This document shows, one piece after another, positions 1 through 9,339 of a stretch of DNA of 64,000 nucleotides. Under the pieces are notes generated by a model. It was not told where the DNA came from. It did no database searches and saw only the letters and a list, made by a program, of their open reading frames with translations. Numbering within the stretch: the stretch's first letter is position 1; each line of letters opens with the position of its first letter. Location: NCBI GenBank assembly GCA_963822905.1, contig CAWGJF010000001.1, forward strand, positions 868,001 to 932,000. Reading direction: 5' to 3'. The position numbers and the translations under genes are program-made. This DNA is from CAWGJF01 sp963822905 (GTDB taxonomy: Bacteria; Bacteroidota; Ignavibacteria; Ignavibacteriales; Ignavibacteriaceae).

Positions 1-851
1 GCTGCAACAATTGAAGGAGCAACTGTGTTTGAAAAAAGATATGGACGTGAACGCTGTCTAAGTAAATCAACAATTTCTTTTCTTGCGGAAGTGTAACCGC
101 CGCTTGCCCCGCCGAGTGCTTTACCTAAAGTTCCTGTAATAATATCTATTCTTCCTAAAACTCCGTTGTGTTCGTGTGTGCCTTTTCCGTGTTTTCCCAT
201 GAATCCGACAGCATGTGAATCATCAACCATAACCATTGCACCATATTTATCTGCAAGATCACAGATGTCTTTTAGTTTTGCAATGTAACCGTCCATTGAA
301 AAGACACCATCTGTAGCAATTAAAATCTGTTGTGCTTTATTTGCTTTCGCTTCTTTAAGTTTTTCTTCGAGATCATTCATATCGCTGTTTTTATATCGGT
401 ATCGTTGAGCTTTGCACAATCTTATTCCATCAATAATGCTTGCGTGGTTTAGTTCATCGCTAACTATTGCATCATTTTCTCCAAGTATAGTTTCAAAGAG
501 TCCGCCGTTTGCATCAAAGCAGGAAGTGTAAAGTATTGTATCTTCCGTTTCTAAAAAGTCTGAAATCTTTTTTTCGAGTTCTTTGTGAATTTCCTGTGTC
601 CCACAAATGAATCTAACTGATGAAAGTCCGTAACCCCATTTATCAAAACTTTCTTTTGCGGCTTTTATTATTTCAGGATTGTTAGCCAGTCCGAGATAAT
701 TATTTGCACACATATTCAGAACCTGCTGTCCACTGGTTACTTTTATGTTCGCACTTTGAGGTGATGTAATCACTCGTTCCGATTTGAACAAGCCATCGGT
801 TTTAATCTGTTCGATAGTGTTCTCGTAATGAGTTTTAGCATTTGTAAACAT
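1..851 (-). CDS. kbl: Glycine C-acetyltransferase (2-amino-3-ketobutyrate CoA ligase), 3' end cut by window edge
   Basis: PLP enzyme that cleaves 2-amino-3-ketobutyrate with CoA to glycine and acetyl-CoA, the second step of threonine breakdown. The minus strand reads open from an ATG at 851 to the left edge (about 283 of the roughly 395 residues usual for the family). Visible landmarks are SDELNHASIID, the DDSHAVGFMG segment that contacts the cofactor, and TGTLGKALGG, which contains the Schiff-base lysine. An AAGGAG ribosome binding site precedes the ATG. It lies directly downstream of tdh on the same strand, and the two enzymes act in sequence, so co-transcription is likely. The 3' end is outside the window. 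Confidence 0.95.
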   Translation of the reverse strand, partial: MFTNAKTHYENTIEQIKTDGLFKSERVITSPQSANIKVTSGQQVLNMCANNYLGLANNPEIIKAAKESFDKWGYGLSSVRFICGTQEIHKELEKKISDFLETEDTILYTSCFDANGGLFETILGENDAIVSDELNHASIIDGIRLCKAQRYRYKNSDMNDLEEKLKEAKANKAQQILIATDGVFSMDGYIAKLKDICDLADKYGAMVMVDDSHAVGFMGKHGKGTHEHNGVLGRIDIITGTLGKALGGASGGYTSARKEIVDLLRQRSRPYLFSNTVAPSIVA

Positions 852-925
852 TTTAACTCCTTATAATTGCAAGATTACAAAATTCCAATATTACAAGATT
901 TAAAAATTAATCCTTCAATTTTGTC

Positions 926-954
926 CCGCCTTTTGCTGGAACCCGCAGAAGCGG
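926..954. repeat. Imperfect hairpin between tdh and kbl
   Basis: CCGC (926-929) can pair with GCGG (951-954). The stem continues with TTTTGC/GCAGAA, including one bulge, around a loop of about 8 bases. It sits in the 128-base gap between tdh and kbl. It is not followed by a T tract on either side, so it looks more like an RNA-processing or partial attenuation structure than an intrinsic terminator. Confidence 0.35.
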
Positions 955-979
955 AACTATCTTTAAATTTTATAATTAA

Positions 980-2017
980 TTATTCTTCCCAATTTAAAAT
1001 CACTTTGCCGGAATTACCCGACTTCATTATTTCGAATCCCTCTAAATAATCATCAACCTTAAACCTGTGTGTAATTATTGGTGTGATATCCAGTCCACTT
1101 TGAACCATTGCTTGCATCTTATACCAGGTTTCGAACATTTTTCTTCCGTAAATACCGCGGATTGTTATGCCGTTAAAAATTATTTTGTTCCAGTCAACTG
1201 CAGTATTTGAAGGTAGCAGGCCAAGCAAAGCAATATTTCCACCATGGTACATAACTTCAATCATATCGTTTAATGCTTTTATACTTCCACTCATCTCAAG
1301 TCCGACATCAAATCCGCCAACCATATCGAGTTCTTTAATAACTTCGTGAAGTTTTTCTTTTGTTACATTAACAGCCCGTGTTACACCTAACTTTTTTGCA
1401 AGCTCCAGCCTGTAAGTATTCATATCTGTAATAACTATATTTCTTGCACCAGCATGTTTAACAACCGCAGCAGCCATAATTCCGATTGGTCCGGCACCGG
1501 TTATTAAAACATCTTCTCCCAAAACATCAAAACTTAAAGCGGTATGAACTGCGTTACCGAACGGATCAAAAACTGAAAATATGTCTGTATCAATTTTAGG
1601 ATCGCAGTGCCAGATGTTTGAAACCGGAATAACAAGATATTCCGCAAAAGCGCCGGGACGATTAACTCCAACTCCTTTGGTATTCGGGCAAAGATGTCCA
1701 CGACCCGCCCGGCAGTTTCTGCAATGCCCGCAAACAATGTGTCCTTCACCGCTTACTAACTCGCCAACTTTAACATCCTGAACATTTTCCCCAAACGCTT
1801 CGATTCTTCCAACATACTCATGTCCAACATGCATTGGAACTGGAATAGTTTTCTGTGCCCATTCATCCCAATTGTAAATGTGAATGTCTGTTCCGCAGAT
1901 GGAAGTTTTAATAATTTTTATTAATACATCATTCGGACCGTATTCCGGAACAGGAACTTCATCCATCCAGATTCCGGGCTTAGCATATTTTTTTACCAGG
2001 GCTTTCATTTTTTTCAT
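980..2017 (-). CDS. tdh: L-threonine 3-dehydrogenase
   Basis: Zinc-dependent medium-chain dehydrogenase that oxidises L-threonine to 2-amino-3-ketobutyrate with NAD+, feeding the adjacent kbl product. At 345 residues it has the family's usual length. Catalytic zinc ligands are visible as Cys41 (SICGTD), His66 and Glu67 (HVGHEYVG). The structural-zinc cysteines cluster in CGHCRNCRAGRGHLC, and the NAD-binding Rossmann motif is GAGPIGIMA. A start at ATG 2017 is preceded by AAGGAA; ATG 2008 is an alternative three codons in. It is cytosolic. Gene order tdh-kbl on one strand supports the assignment. Confidence 0.96.
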   Translation of the reverse strand: MKKMKALVKKYAKPGIWMDEVPVPEYGPNDVLIKIIKTSICGTDIHIYNWDEWAQKTIPVPMHVGHEYVGRIEAFGENVQDVKVGELVSGEGHIVCGHCRNCRAGRGHLCPNTKGVGVNRPGAFAEYLVIPVSNIWHCDPKIDTDIFSVFDPFGNAVHTALSFDVLGEDVLITGAGPIGIMAAAVVKHAGARNIVITDMNTYRLELAKKLGVTRAVNVTKEKLHEVIKELDMVGGFDVGLEMSGSIKALNDMIEVMYHGGNIALLGLLPSNTAVDWNKIIFNGITIRGIYGRKMFETWYKMQAMVQSGLDITPIITHRFKVDDYLEGFEIMKSGNSGKVILNWEE

Positions 2018-2150
2018 GATAAATTCCTTATCGAAAAGTAACTTTGCGGCACATTTTTGTGTGTAATTATTTTAAAATGGTGTGTAAAATTAGATATAAG
2101 GTAAGACAACAACAATAAAAAAACAGACTTAGAAAATGCTATAAACCCGC

Positions 2151-2570
2151 TTACAAAATCGTGTAAAGCGCTAATTCAAGATTACCAATTAAATGTGGTT
2201 TTGATTTCAACTCATCAAGTTTTTTATGGACCCATTCAGGAGAAATTCCATTGGTAACCGCAACAGTGATAATCCATTCCAATTCTGTATCGCCGATTTT
2301 ATCATCCGAAAGTGCAAGCCTTAAAGCGTCGGTTACAAAAGAATGTGAAATTTTATTATTAGAAAATCTTGGGGGTTCTTCAGAAATGTATTTATTGGCA
2401 AGTAATGTTGTTATAGTTTCTTCCAAAAATTCACTGGAAAAACCTAATCGTTTAGATATTATTTTAAGTATTTCTTTTTCTGATTCTGCAAGTTGTTCAT
2501 CTTTTCTTGCGGTGATTAGAAGCCCTTTTAGGTAGTTGCTGCGATCGATTTGAGGTATTTCCATTTTCAC
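2151..2570 (-). CDS. TerB-like all-helical protein
   Basis: Unrecognised at gene level. The roughly 139-residue protein is rich in helix-forming residues and shows two repeats of the acidic pattern seen in TerB/DjlA-N-like domains: ARKDEQLAESEKEIL near the N-terminus and ALSDDKIGDTELEWI near residue 95. TerB-like domains are small helical bundles found with stress and metal-response proteins; the function here is unknown. It has no signal peptide or membrane segment. The longest frame begins with GTG at 2570. An ATG two codons in (2564) sits behind GGGTGA and may be the true start. It lies between tdh and the M1 peptidase on the same strand with gaps over 130 bases, so it may be transcribed alone. 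Confidence 0.6.
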   Translation of the reverse strand: MKMEIPQIDRSNYLKGLLITARKDEQLAESEKEILKIISKRLGFSSEFLEETITTLLANKYISEEPPRFSNNKISHSFVTDALRLALSDDKIGDTELEWIITVAVTNGISPEWVHKKLDELKSKPHLIGNLELALYTIL

Positions 2571-2731
2571 CCGAATTTTTATTGATTATTAACAATTAAA
2601 GAACAATCCGGAACAGTTTCCCACACATTATCGAAATTATTCTTCACAAATTTAGTGCCGTTAGACAGGTAATAAAACTAATTTGTGATATATGGATAAT
2701 TAACAATATAAACGTAATTGTAAAAAGAAGA

Positions 2732-4366
2732 TTAGTCAATCCTATTCGTAGTGGACAATTTTAAGATAATGTTATCATTTTGATCAAAGTCCAATTTCAC
2801 CGGCTTTTTTTCCGAAATGAAAGTAAAATTTTCACCACTTTTATTACTCATTACTTTAAAATCCTCAAAAGTGTCGTCTGCATATTCTATCCTGATTGGA
2901 AGAATCATTCTGAAAAATCCTGAATTATTCTGAACTTGGCATACTGTAAATTCTGTTATCCATCCATCATTATTTTTATTGATTGAATATTCATTCCTGT
3001 AAACCGGATGGTTTGGCTGATAAAGCCAATCTTCAAAAAACCATGAGTAATCTTTTTTACAATAATCATTAATTAATTGAATAAAATTTTCAGTCGAAAT
3101 ATTTCCGTATTTATATTTTTTATTTGTGATATAATATTTGATCGCCCCGAAAAATAAACTATCACCTAAAACATTACGCAGCATATATACAATACATGCA
3201 CCCTTGGCATAAATAATTGCGCCATTGTAAAGCTGACTAATTGGCGGAGTTTCATTTTTCCAATCCGGATTTACAATTGGAAAACCCGGATTTGTTTGAA
3301 AATATCTTGATGCTTCTTTTTGAATTATTACGCCGTAAGCTTTTTCACCTTTCGTATGTTCAGTCCAAAGTGATTCACAATATTCTGCAAAACTTTCATT
3401 AAGCCAGATATCTGCCCAGCTTTCACATGTGATCAAATCACCAAACCACTGATGCGAAAACTCGTGAACAATGAGATCTTCTCTCCAGCAATCAGGACAT
3501 AAACTTATTAATGTCTGGTTTTCCATTCCGCCATAAAAGAAAAGATCATTCATCGTTGAAAAGCCAATTTTTTTAAAAGGATATTCTCCAAATAAAGATG
3601 AAAAATAATTAAATATTTCCGGAGTGATTTCTTCAATATGCTTAAGATTGAAAATATTTTCTCCTTCGTTCCAGTAGAATCTTACTTCAACAGAATCATT
3701 TTCTTTGAATGGATTATTCCAGTAATATTTATCAAGATTATAATTTCGTTTGGCTGAAATCACCATTAAATAAGTTGCTATCGGGTAATCACTTTTCCAT
3801 TGATAGTAAATTGTGTCATTCGCTGAAACTGAATCGATGAGTATCCCGTTTGATCCAAGCAAAACATCTTTTGGGGTGCTTGCTGATAATTCAAAAGTTG
3901 CTTTGTCTGATGGATGATCAAAACACGGGAACCAGTTTCTTGCACCTTCAGGAGCGTTATTTGTGAAGACCATTCCGTCTTTTACAAAATATGCATCATC
4001 TTCAACATTTTTATGTTTATAATAAATTAAACAGGAAAAATTTTCATCCGGGTTGTAAACACTATTTAAAAATAATGTAAGCGTATCTGCATAATGTGAA
4101 AATCCTCTTGCATCTCCAGAAACAGAATCGATCTCAATAGAACTGTTTGAGGCATTCAGTTTTATAAAAGTTATTTTGTCAGTTGCATTAATATTTATTT
4201 TTTCAATTCCATTAAAAGAATGTGGATAAGGATCATTGAAACAATCATATAAGTTCAAACTAAGATTGTAATGCAGAACGTCAAACTTCTTTTGGTCAGT
4301 AAAATAATTTTGAGGTAAGAGAGTATTTGCGAAAACAGCAAGCAACAGGAATAGAATTTTCTTCAT
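2732..4366 (-). CDS. Secreted M1-family (gluzincin) metallopeptidase
   Basis: Zinc aminopeptidase-type enzyme of 544 residues. A hydrophobic signal peptide (residues 1-18, ending near PQNYF) predicts export. The N-terminal beta-rich M1 domain is followed by GGMENQTL, the exopeptidase GxMEN motif. The zinc site is HEFSH (His301, Glu302, His305) with the third ligand Glu324 in NESFAEY, exactly the HExxH-x18-E spacing. It lacks the long C-terminal helical domain of PepN-type enzymes (about 870 residues), so it resembles the short M1 proteins common in Bacteroidota. It probably trims peptides in the periplasm or outside the cell. It is divergent from the outer-membrane gene at 4447 across 80 bases. 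Confidence 0.92.
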   Translation of the reverse strand: MKKILFLLLAVFANTLLPQNYFTDQKKFDVLHYNLSLNLYDCFNDPYPHSFNGIEKININATDKITFIKLNASNSSIEIDSVSGDARGFSHYADTLTLFLNSVYNPDENFSCLIYYKHKNVEDDAYFVKDGMVFTNNAPEGARNWFPCFDHPSDKATFELSASTPKDVLLGSNGILIDSVSANDTIYYQWKSDYPIATYLMVISAKRNYNLDKYYWNNPFKENDSVEVRFYWNEGENIFNLKHIEEITPEIFNYFSSLFGEYPFKKIGFSTMNDLFFYGGMENQTLISLCPDCWREDLIVHEFSHQWFGDLITCESWADIWLNESFAEYCESLWTEHTKGEKAYGVIIQKEASRYFQTNPGFPIVNPDWKNETPPISQLYNGAIIYAKGACIVYMLRNVLGDSLFFGAIKYYITNKKYKYGNISTENFIQLINDYCKKDYSWFFEDWLYQPNHPVYRNEYSINKNNDGWITEFTVCQVQNNSGFFRMILPIRIEYADDTFEDFKVMSNKSGENFTFISEKKPVKLDFDQNDNIILKLSTTNRID

Positions 4367-4446
4367 CGCTAAAAATTTAATTCTGATTACATTAAATTTA
4401 CAACAAAAATAAATTCAATCAGTTCTCATTTAAATAAAAACATAAT

Positions 4447-5205
4447 ATGAAGAAAGTATTATTAATATTTATTTTTTGTTTTAGTACGCTTTTATTTTCG
4501 CAGGTAAATACTGAGCAGTACAGAAAAGATTCAGTTAAAATAGGATTTACCGGTAACCTGAAATTAGAAGCTGTTGCAGTTACAGGCAATACTGATTTTC
4601 AGATGCTTGATATTGGCGGCAGATTAAACTACAACTATGGAAGTGATTACACTTTTCTCGTTCTTGATGCAGGCTATGGCTGGGAGAGTGGTGATCCGTT
4701 TGTGGGTCAAATTTTCGCACACCTCAGACATGTAATTACTCCAGCACAATTTTACCAGGTTGAACTGTTCACACAATACGATAATAATAAAAAGAGATTA
4801 CTTCTAAGCCGGGAACTTATCGGCGGCGGAATAAGATTGAGGTTATTAACGGAAGATAATTTTAAACTCCGGGTCGGTGTTGCTTATATGTTCGAAGCAG
4901 AAGATTATGACTTACCTGCTTTATCAATTCATGGGAGTTCTACAAAGGCTAACAGGATGAGCAGCTATATTACTTTTAATTACGATATTGAAGAGAACCT
5001 GTCTTTTGTTTCAGTAACTTATTATCAGCCAAAGCTCGATGAATGGAATGATTATAAGATTGTTTTCGAAAATGCATTTGTTGTTGACCCCGGAGGGTTT
5101 ATTGATTTATATTTAAAGTTTAATTTAAGGTATGATTCATTTCCTCCTGATGGAATTAAAAAAACAGATACAGTTACTAAAATGGGAATATCATTTAAGT
5201 TTTAA
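4447..5205 (+). CDS. DUF481-like outer-membrane beta-barrel protein
   Basis: The 252-residue protein has a clear signal peptide (residues 1-19, LLFSQ end) followed by alternating amphipathic strands. It ends in Phe (KMGISFKF), the usual C-terminal signature of outer-membrane barrels. The phrase KLEAVAVTGNTDFQMLDIGG near residue 35 resembles the start of DUF481/YdiY-type proteins, whose function is poorly known. It is monocistronic, with 80 bases between it and the following kinase gene. A small outer-membrane barrel is well supported; the specific family is a recognition call without a search. Confidence 0.7.
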   Translation: MKKVLLIFIFCFSTLLFSQVNTEQYRKDSVKIGFTGNLKLEAVAVTGNTDFQMLDIGGRLNYNYGSDYTFLVLDAGYGWESGDPFVGQIFAHLRHVITPAQFYQVELFTQYDNNKKRLLLSRELIGGGIRLRLLTEDNFKLRVGVAYMFEAEDYDLPALSIHGSSTKANRMSSYITFNYDIEENLSFVSVTYYQPKLDEWNDYKIVFENAFVVDPGGFIDLYLKFNLRYDSFPPDGIKKTDTVTKMGISFKF

Positions 5206-5285
5206 ATCATCCGGAGCTTCATATTTTTATATTCAATCAGATATATCTAAATTCAATTTAAACCTGTCAAATTTTTAAAACCCGT

Positions 5286-8200
5286 TTGAACAAAATCGTC
5301 TGTATATTTTTATTTGGTTTATCATTATTCCTGCCACTGTCGGTTTTCGGACAGGATATAAATCCCACTTTTTATCAGTTAACTGTTGATGAAGGACTTT
5401 CACAAAATTCAATAAATTCAATTACTCAGGATAGCAAAGGATTTATATGGATTTGTACACAGGACGGATTAAACAGGTATGACGGTTATGAATTTAAAAT
5501 ATTCAGACATGAACCTGGTAACGATAACTCATTGAGCAACAATTATGTGTGGTCATTATATGAAGACAGCGACGGAATTTTTTGGATATGTACTTTCGGG
5601 GGCGGCTTAACGAGGTTTGACCCGGCTACGGAAAAGTTCAAACATTTTAAAAACAATGCTGGTGATTCAACCAGTATTTCAAACGATTTTACTTTCCAGG
5701 TTGTTGAATTCCCGGAAGGTACTCTTTGGGTTGCAACAGACGGCGGATTAAATTCTCTTGATAAAAAATCCGGGAAGTTTCAGAGGTTTACTCAAACTAC
5801 TAACAGCGCACGCAAGCTGGAGAATAATCATATAGCATCACTTACATTTCAAGGGAAAGATAAGTTATGGTTTCTCAGTGATTTAGGGTTATCGCAAATA
5901 AATGTTAATACTAAAGAGTTGAAGCATTTCACCAACGATCCTTTTAAAAATGAAGTTTTTCTTGGCTCAATCAACTTCATCTTAAAAGAACGTAACAATC
6001 TTATACTGCTATCCGAAAAAGGAGTAATGAAGCTTGATTTTGTGAACAATAAAACTGAAATGCTTCTTGAGAATGCAGGTGTTAGTAAGAGTTCCACTCA
6101 AATCAATTTTCAAACAATTATTCCTGATAGGAGAGGATATTATTGGATTGGTACTAATGATGGTCTCCTACTTTTTGAAAAATCAACCGGCAGGTTATTT
6201 AGTTATGTAAATGAAGTTACTGGAAATAGTATTAGTAATAATAATATCATTTCACTTTTCCAGTCAATTGATAATACTATTTGGATTGGCACACGTAATG
6301 GTCTGAACAAAGTTTACCGGCTTAAAAGTGATTTTAAAGTATTTAAAGACGACCCGGAAAATAAAAACTCATTAAGTTCTAAAAATGTGAGCCAGGTTTT
6401 AAAAGATTCGCGTGGTTTGATTTGGATAGGTTCAACAGAGGGGGTAAATGTTATGAATGATCAGGGAGATGAAGTTATTGTCTTTAAAAATAATACTGGT
6501 GACGATAATTCCATAAGCTCTAATTATATTCTTTCTCTTTCGGAAGACAAAAGTGGAGATATCTGGGTTGGGACGCGCACAGGCGGAGTGAATCTGATTA
6601 AAGTCTTAAATGAAAATTTTCCGCCTAAAATTCAGGTTAAACGATATTCAAAAACGAGTGGTTTATCTTCAAATACAATTCAATTTATTTGTGAAGACAG
6701 AAATGGAATATTCTGGATTGGAACAGGCGGTGGAGGATTAAATAAGCTTGACCCTCTTACAGGAAAAATAAAAGTTTACAGGGAAAATAAAGATGGCAGC
6801 GGTCCGGGGCACCCTTATGTGTTTAATATTTTTGAAGACAGTTTTAATAATTTATGGATCGGTACTGCAACCGGCGGAATAAATTTGTTTGATCCGGTAA
6901 AAGAAAAATTTATTTATTTGAAAAACAACACTTCAAATCCCAATAGTATTAGCAATGATATTATCCTTTCAATTTATGAAGATAAAAATCATAATCTCTG
7001 GATTGGTACAGCAGGTGGATTGAATAAACTACTGATTCCGTTAGAAAAAAATCTCTTTGATTATTTTGAAGAAAATGTAGATATGTGGAATGATTCACTG
7101 TTCAGGCAATATGGTAGAGCCGATGGGTTTCCTAATGATGTAATTTATGGAATCCTTGAAGATGATCATGGATTTCTTTGGCTGAGTACAAACAAAGGAA
7201 TAGTGAAATTTAATCCTAATGCATCTGATCCCGTAGCTAAAATATTTGATATTAGTGATGGACTTCAGAATAATGAGTTTAACCAGAATTCATATTTCAA
7301 AGATGAAAACGGATGGATGTACTTTGGCGGAGTAGGCGGTTTAAATATTTTTCACCCGGACAGCATAAAACAAAATAAATTCATCCCGCCTGTTTATTTT
7401 ACAAATTTCAAACTGTTTAACGAATCTGTTTTAATAAATCAAAATGATAAATCAAAAATATTTCAGCTTGAGAAAAGTATAACATATACGTGCAGTTTAA
7501 ACCTTGAATACTGGCATGATGTTATATCCTTTGATTTTGCAGCGTTAAATTTTATTCAGCCCGGGAAAAACCGGTATGCTTATATGCTGGAAGGGTTTGA
7601 TGAAGACTGGATTTTTGCAGGCGATAAAAGATCTGTTACATACACAAATCTTGATCCGGGAGATTACAATCTCTTGGTTAAAGCAAGCAATAATGCCGGC
7701 TTGTGGAATGAAATGCCTGCTTCGATTAAAATCTACATTCCGCCGCCGCCATGGTTAAGCTGGTATGCATATCTTTTTTATATAATTATTTTTTCAGGCG
7801 GTGTATTTCTTTTTATTAGGTACAGGATAAAAGCTGCAAAGCATGAGCTTGAAACACAGGCTAAAATAGAAAAAGCAAAGCTTGAAGAAAGAGAGGAAGT
7901 AAGAAGAAAAAGTTCGGCAGACTTTCATGATGAAGCAGGTAACAAGCTGACAAAAATTTCCTTGTTTACCCAACTTGCCAAAAGCGTATCAGAGGAAAAT
8001 CCTTCTGTGGTTGAATACCTTGAAAAAATAGAAGAGAACACAAAAGAAATTTCAAGCGGGATGAGGGATTTTATCTGGGTGCTCGACCCGGAAAAAGATT
8101 CATTGACAGATACTATCAATCGTCTAAAAGATTTCGGTTATTCTATGTTCGGCTATACTGATACGAATTTTGTTGTAAAAGGATTAACTGAGGATGTTTC

Positions 8201-8510
8201 CAAAATTAATTTGTCAATGGAATGCAGACGTTCAATATTACTGATCTTTAAAGAAGCAATAAATAATTGCATGAAATATTCCGAAGCGAAAAATGTGGAA
8301 TTTGAAGTCCGGCTAAATAAAAATCATCTGGAATTGATCCTTACCGATGATGGAAAAGGTTTTGATTTTGATAAGAAATCTGATGGATATGGCTTTAATA
8401 ATATGAATCAGCGTGCTGTGAAAGCAGGTGGAAATATTTCAATTAATTCAGAACCGGGGAAAGGCACTAAAATTGTTTTTAATTTGAATATAACACAGAT
8501 GGGTAATTGA
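5286..8510 (+). CDS. Reg_prop propeller sensor histidine kinase (NarX/LytS-type core)
   Basis: Single-pass membrane sensor of 1074 residues. Order: signal peptide (1-22); about a dozen Reg_prop propeller repeats with the recurring FIWICTQDGLNRYDG pattern, forming two periplasmic propellers (about 25-700); a Y_Y_Y immunoglobulin-like domain (about 720-800); a membrane helix (about 820-840); a HisKA_3 dimerisation domain with phospho-acceptor His881 in SADFHDEAGN; and an HATPase domain (EAINNCMKYS, LTDDGKGFDF, YGFNNMNQRA). The start is TTG at 5286 without an obvious Shine-Dalgarno. Such proteins often sense oligosaccharides or extracellular polymers in Bacteroidota; the ligand here is unknown. 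The response regulator 50 bases downstream is its likely partner. Confidence 0.93.
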   Translation: MNKIVCIFLFGLSLFLPLSVFGQDINPTFYQLTVDEGLSQNSINSITQDSKGFIWICTQDGLNRYDGYEFKIFRHEPGNDNSLSNNYVWSLYEDSDGIFWICTFGGGLTRFDPATEKFKHFKNNAGDSTSISNDFTFQVVEFPEGTLWVATDGGLNSLDKKSGKFQRFTQTTNSARKLENNHIASLTFQGKDKLWFLSDLGLSQINVNTKELKHFTNDPFKNEVFLGSINFILKERNNLILLSEKGVMKLDFVNNKTEMLLENAGVSKSSTQINFQTIIPDRRGYYWIGTNDGLLLFEKSTGRLFSYVNEVTGNSISNNNIISLFQSIDNTIWIGTRNGLNKVYRLKSDFKVFKDDPENKNSLSSKNVSQVLKDSRGLIWIGSTEGVNVMNDQGDEVIVFKNNTGDDNSISSNYILSLSEDKSGDIWVGTRTGGVNLIKVLNENFPPKIQVKRYSKTSGLSSNTIQFICEDRNGIFWIGTGGGGLNKLDPLTGKIKVYRENKDGSGPGHPYVFNIFEDSFNNLWIGTATGGINLFDPVKEKFIYLKNNTSNPNSISNDIILSIYEDKNHNLWIGTAGGLNKLLIPLEKNLFDYFEENVDMWNDSLFRQYGRADGFPNDVIYGILEDDHGFLWLSTNKGIVKFNPNASDPVAKIFDISDGLQNNEFNQNSYFKDENGWMYFGGVGGLNIFHPDSIKQNKFIPPVYFTNFKLFNESVLINQNDKSKIFQLEKSITYTCSLNLEYWHDVISFDFAALNFIQPGKNRYAYMLEGFDEDWIFAGDKRSVTYTNLDPGDYNLLVKASNNAGLWNEMPASIKIYIPPPPWLSWYAYLFYIIIFSGGVFLFIRYRIKAAKHELETQAKIEKAKLEEREEVRRKSSADFHDEAGNKLTKISLFTQLAKSVSEENPSVVEYLEKIEENTKEISSGMRDFIWVLDPEKDSLTDTINRLKDFGYSMFGYTDTNFVVKGLTEDVSKINLSMECRRSILLIFKEAINNCMKYSEAKNVEFEVRLNKNHLELILTDDGKGFDFDKKSDGYGFNNMNQRAVKAGGNISINSEPGKGTKIVFNLNITQMGN

Positions 8511-8560
8511 TATGTTTTGGAAATATGCAATTCTTTACTTAACGAATTTCAAAAAGAAAT

Positions 8561-9196
8561 ATGTCCGAAGATAAAAAAAACATAGAAGTAGCAATAGTTG
8601 AAGATGATGAAGAGATAAGAAAAATGCTTTCTTTAATAATTGACCGTTCGCCAGGCTACTCTTGTAAAAATTCTTTCAGCAATTGTGAAGATTCGATTGA
8701 GGGAATTAAAAAAAGTCTGCCTGATGTTGTGTTAATGGATATTCAACTTCCGGAAATGAGCGGGATTGAATGTGTACAGTTGCTTAAAGAAAAACTTCCC
8801 GAAACAAATTTTATTATGCTTACAGTTCAGGAAGATGATGACTCGGTTTTCAATTCACTTTGTGCAGGTGCAACAGGTTACCTGCTTAAAGATACTCCAC
8901 CGGTTGAGCTATTGAATGCCATTAAAGAAGTAAGAGAAGGCGGTTCACCTATGAGCCCGAGTATTGCAAGACGAATAATTTCAACTTTTCGACCGGTTTC
9001 GGATTCTCCTCTTTCAAAACGCGAGCAGGAAATTCTTGAAAAGCTTTGCAATGGTGAAAACTATATAACTATTGCCAATTCATTATTCATCAGTGGACAT
9101 ACTGTGCGTGCTCATATAAAAAACATCTATAAAAAACTTCAGGTTAACTCACGTGCGGAAGCTGTAAGTAAAGCTATTAAGGATAGGCTGTTATAA
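8561..9196 (+). CDS. NarL/FixJ-family response regulator
   Basis: Two-domain cytosolic transcription regulator of 211 residues. The receiver has the acidic pair in VEDDEE and phospho-acceptor Asp60 in VLMDIQLPEMSG, with a switch Thr in MLTVQEDD and conserved Lys in YLLKDTPP. The C-terminal LuxR-type helix-turn-helix begins LSKREQEILEKL and contains GHTVRAHIKNIYKKL. It follows the Reg_prop kinase, whose HisKA_3 core is the type that normally phosphorylates NarL-type regulators, so the pair forms one system. A NarL-like dyad 50 bases after its stop codon points to the T9SS gene as a target (inference). Confidence 0.95.
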   Translation: MSEDKKNIEVAIVEDDEEIRKMLSLIIDRSPGYSCKNSFSNCEDSIEGIKKSLPDVVLMDIQLPEMSGIECVQLLKEKLPETNFIMLTVQEDDDSVFNSLCAGATGYLLKDTPPVELLNAIKEVREGGSPMSPSIARRIISTFRPVSDSPLSKREQEILEKLCNGENYITIANSLFISGHTVRAHIKNIYKKLQVNSRAEAVSKAIKDRLL

Positions 9197-9246
9197 TTTC
9201 TTCATTTTTACATTTCCATTCTCAATCACACAAAATCTTTTTGTTA

Positions 9247-9267
9247 AATTACCCCATATGGGTAATT
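9247..9267. promoter_or_regulatory. Dyad AATTACCC-N5-GGGTAATT, candidate NarL-type regulator site
   Basis: Perfect 8-base inverted repeat with a 5-base spacer (9247-9254 and 9260-9267), 73 bases before the ATG of the T9SS gene. The core TACCC...ATGGGTA resembles the paired heptamers (TACYYMT and its inverse) bound by NarL-family regulators. A gene for such a regulator ends at 9196. Binding is an inference from motif and position. Confidence 0.45.
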
Positions 9268-9339
9268 GTCTTCGCTTTTTTCCCTCTTTAGTTTTCAAAC
9301 CACAATAATCAATTCATATAAACAATTGAGGGCATTTAA

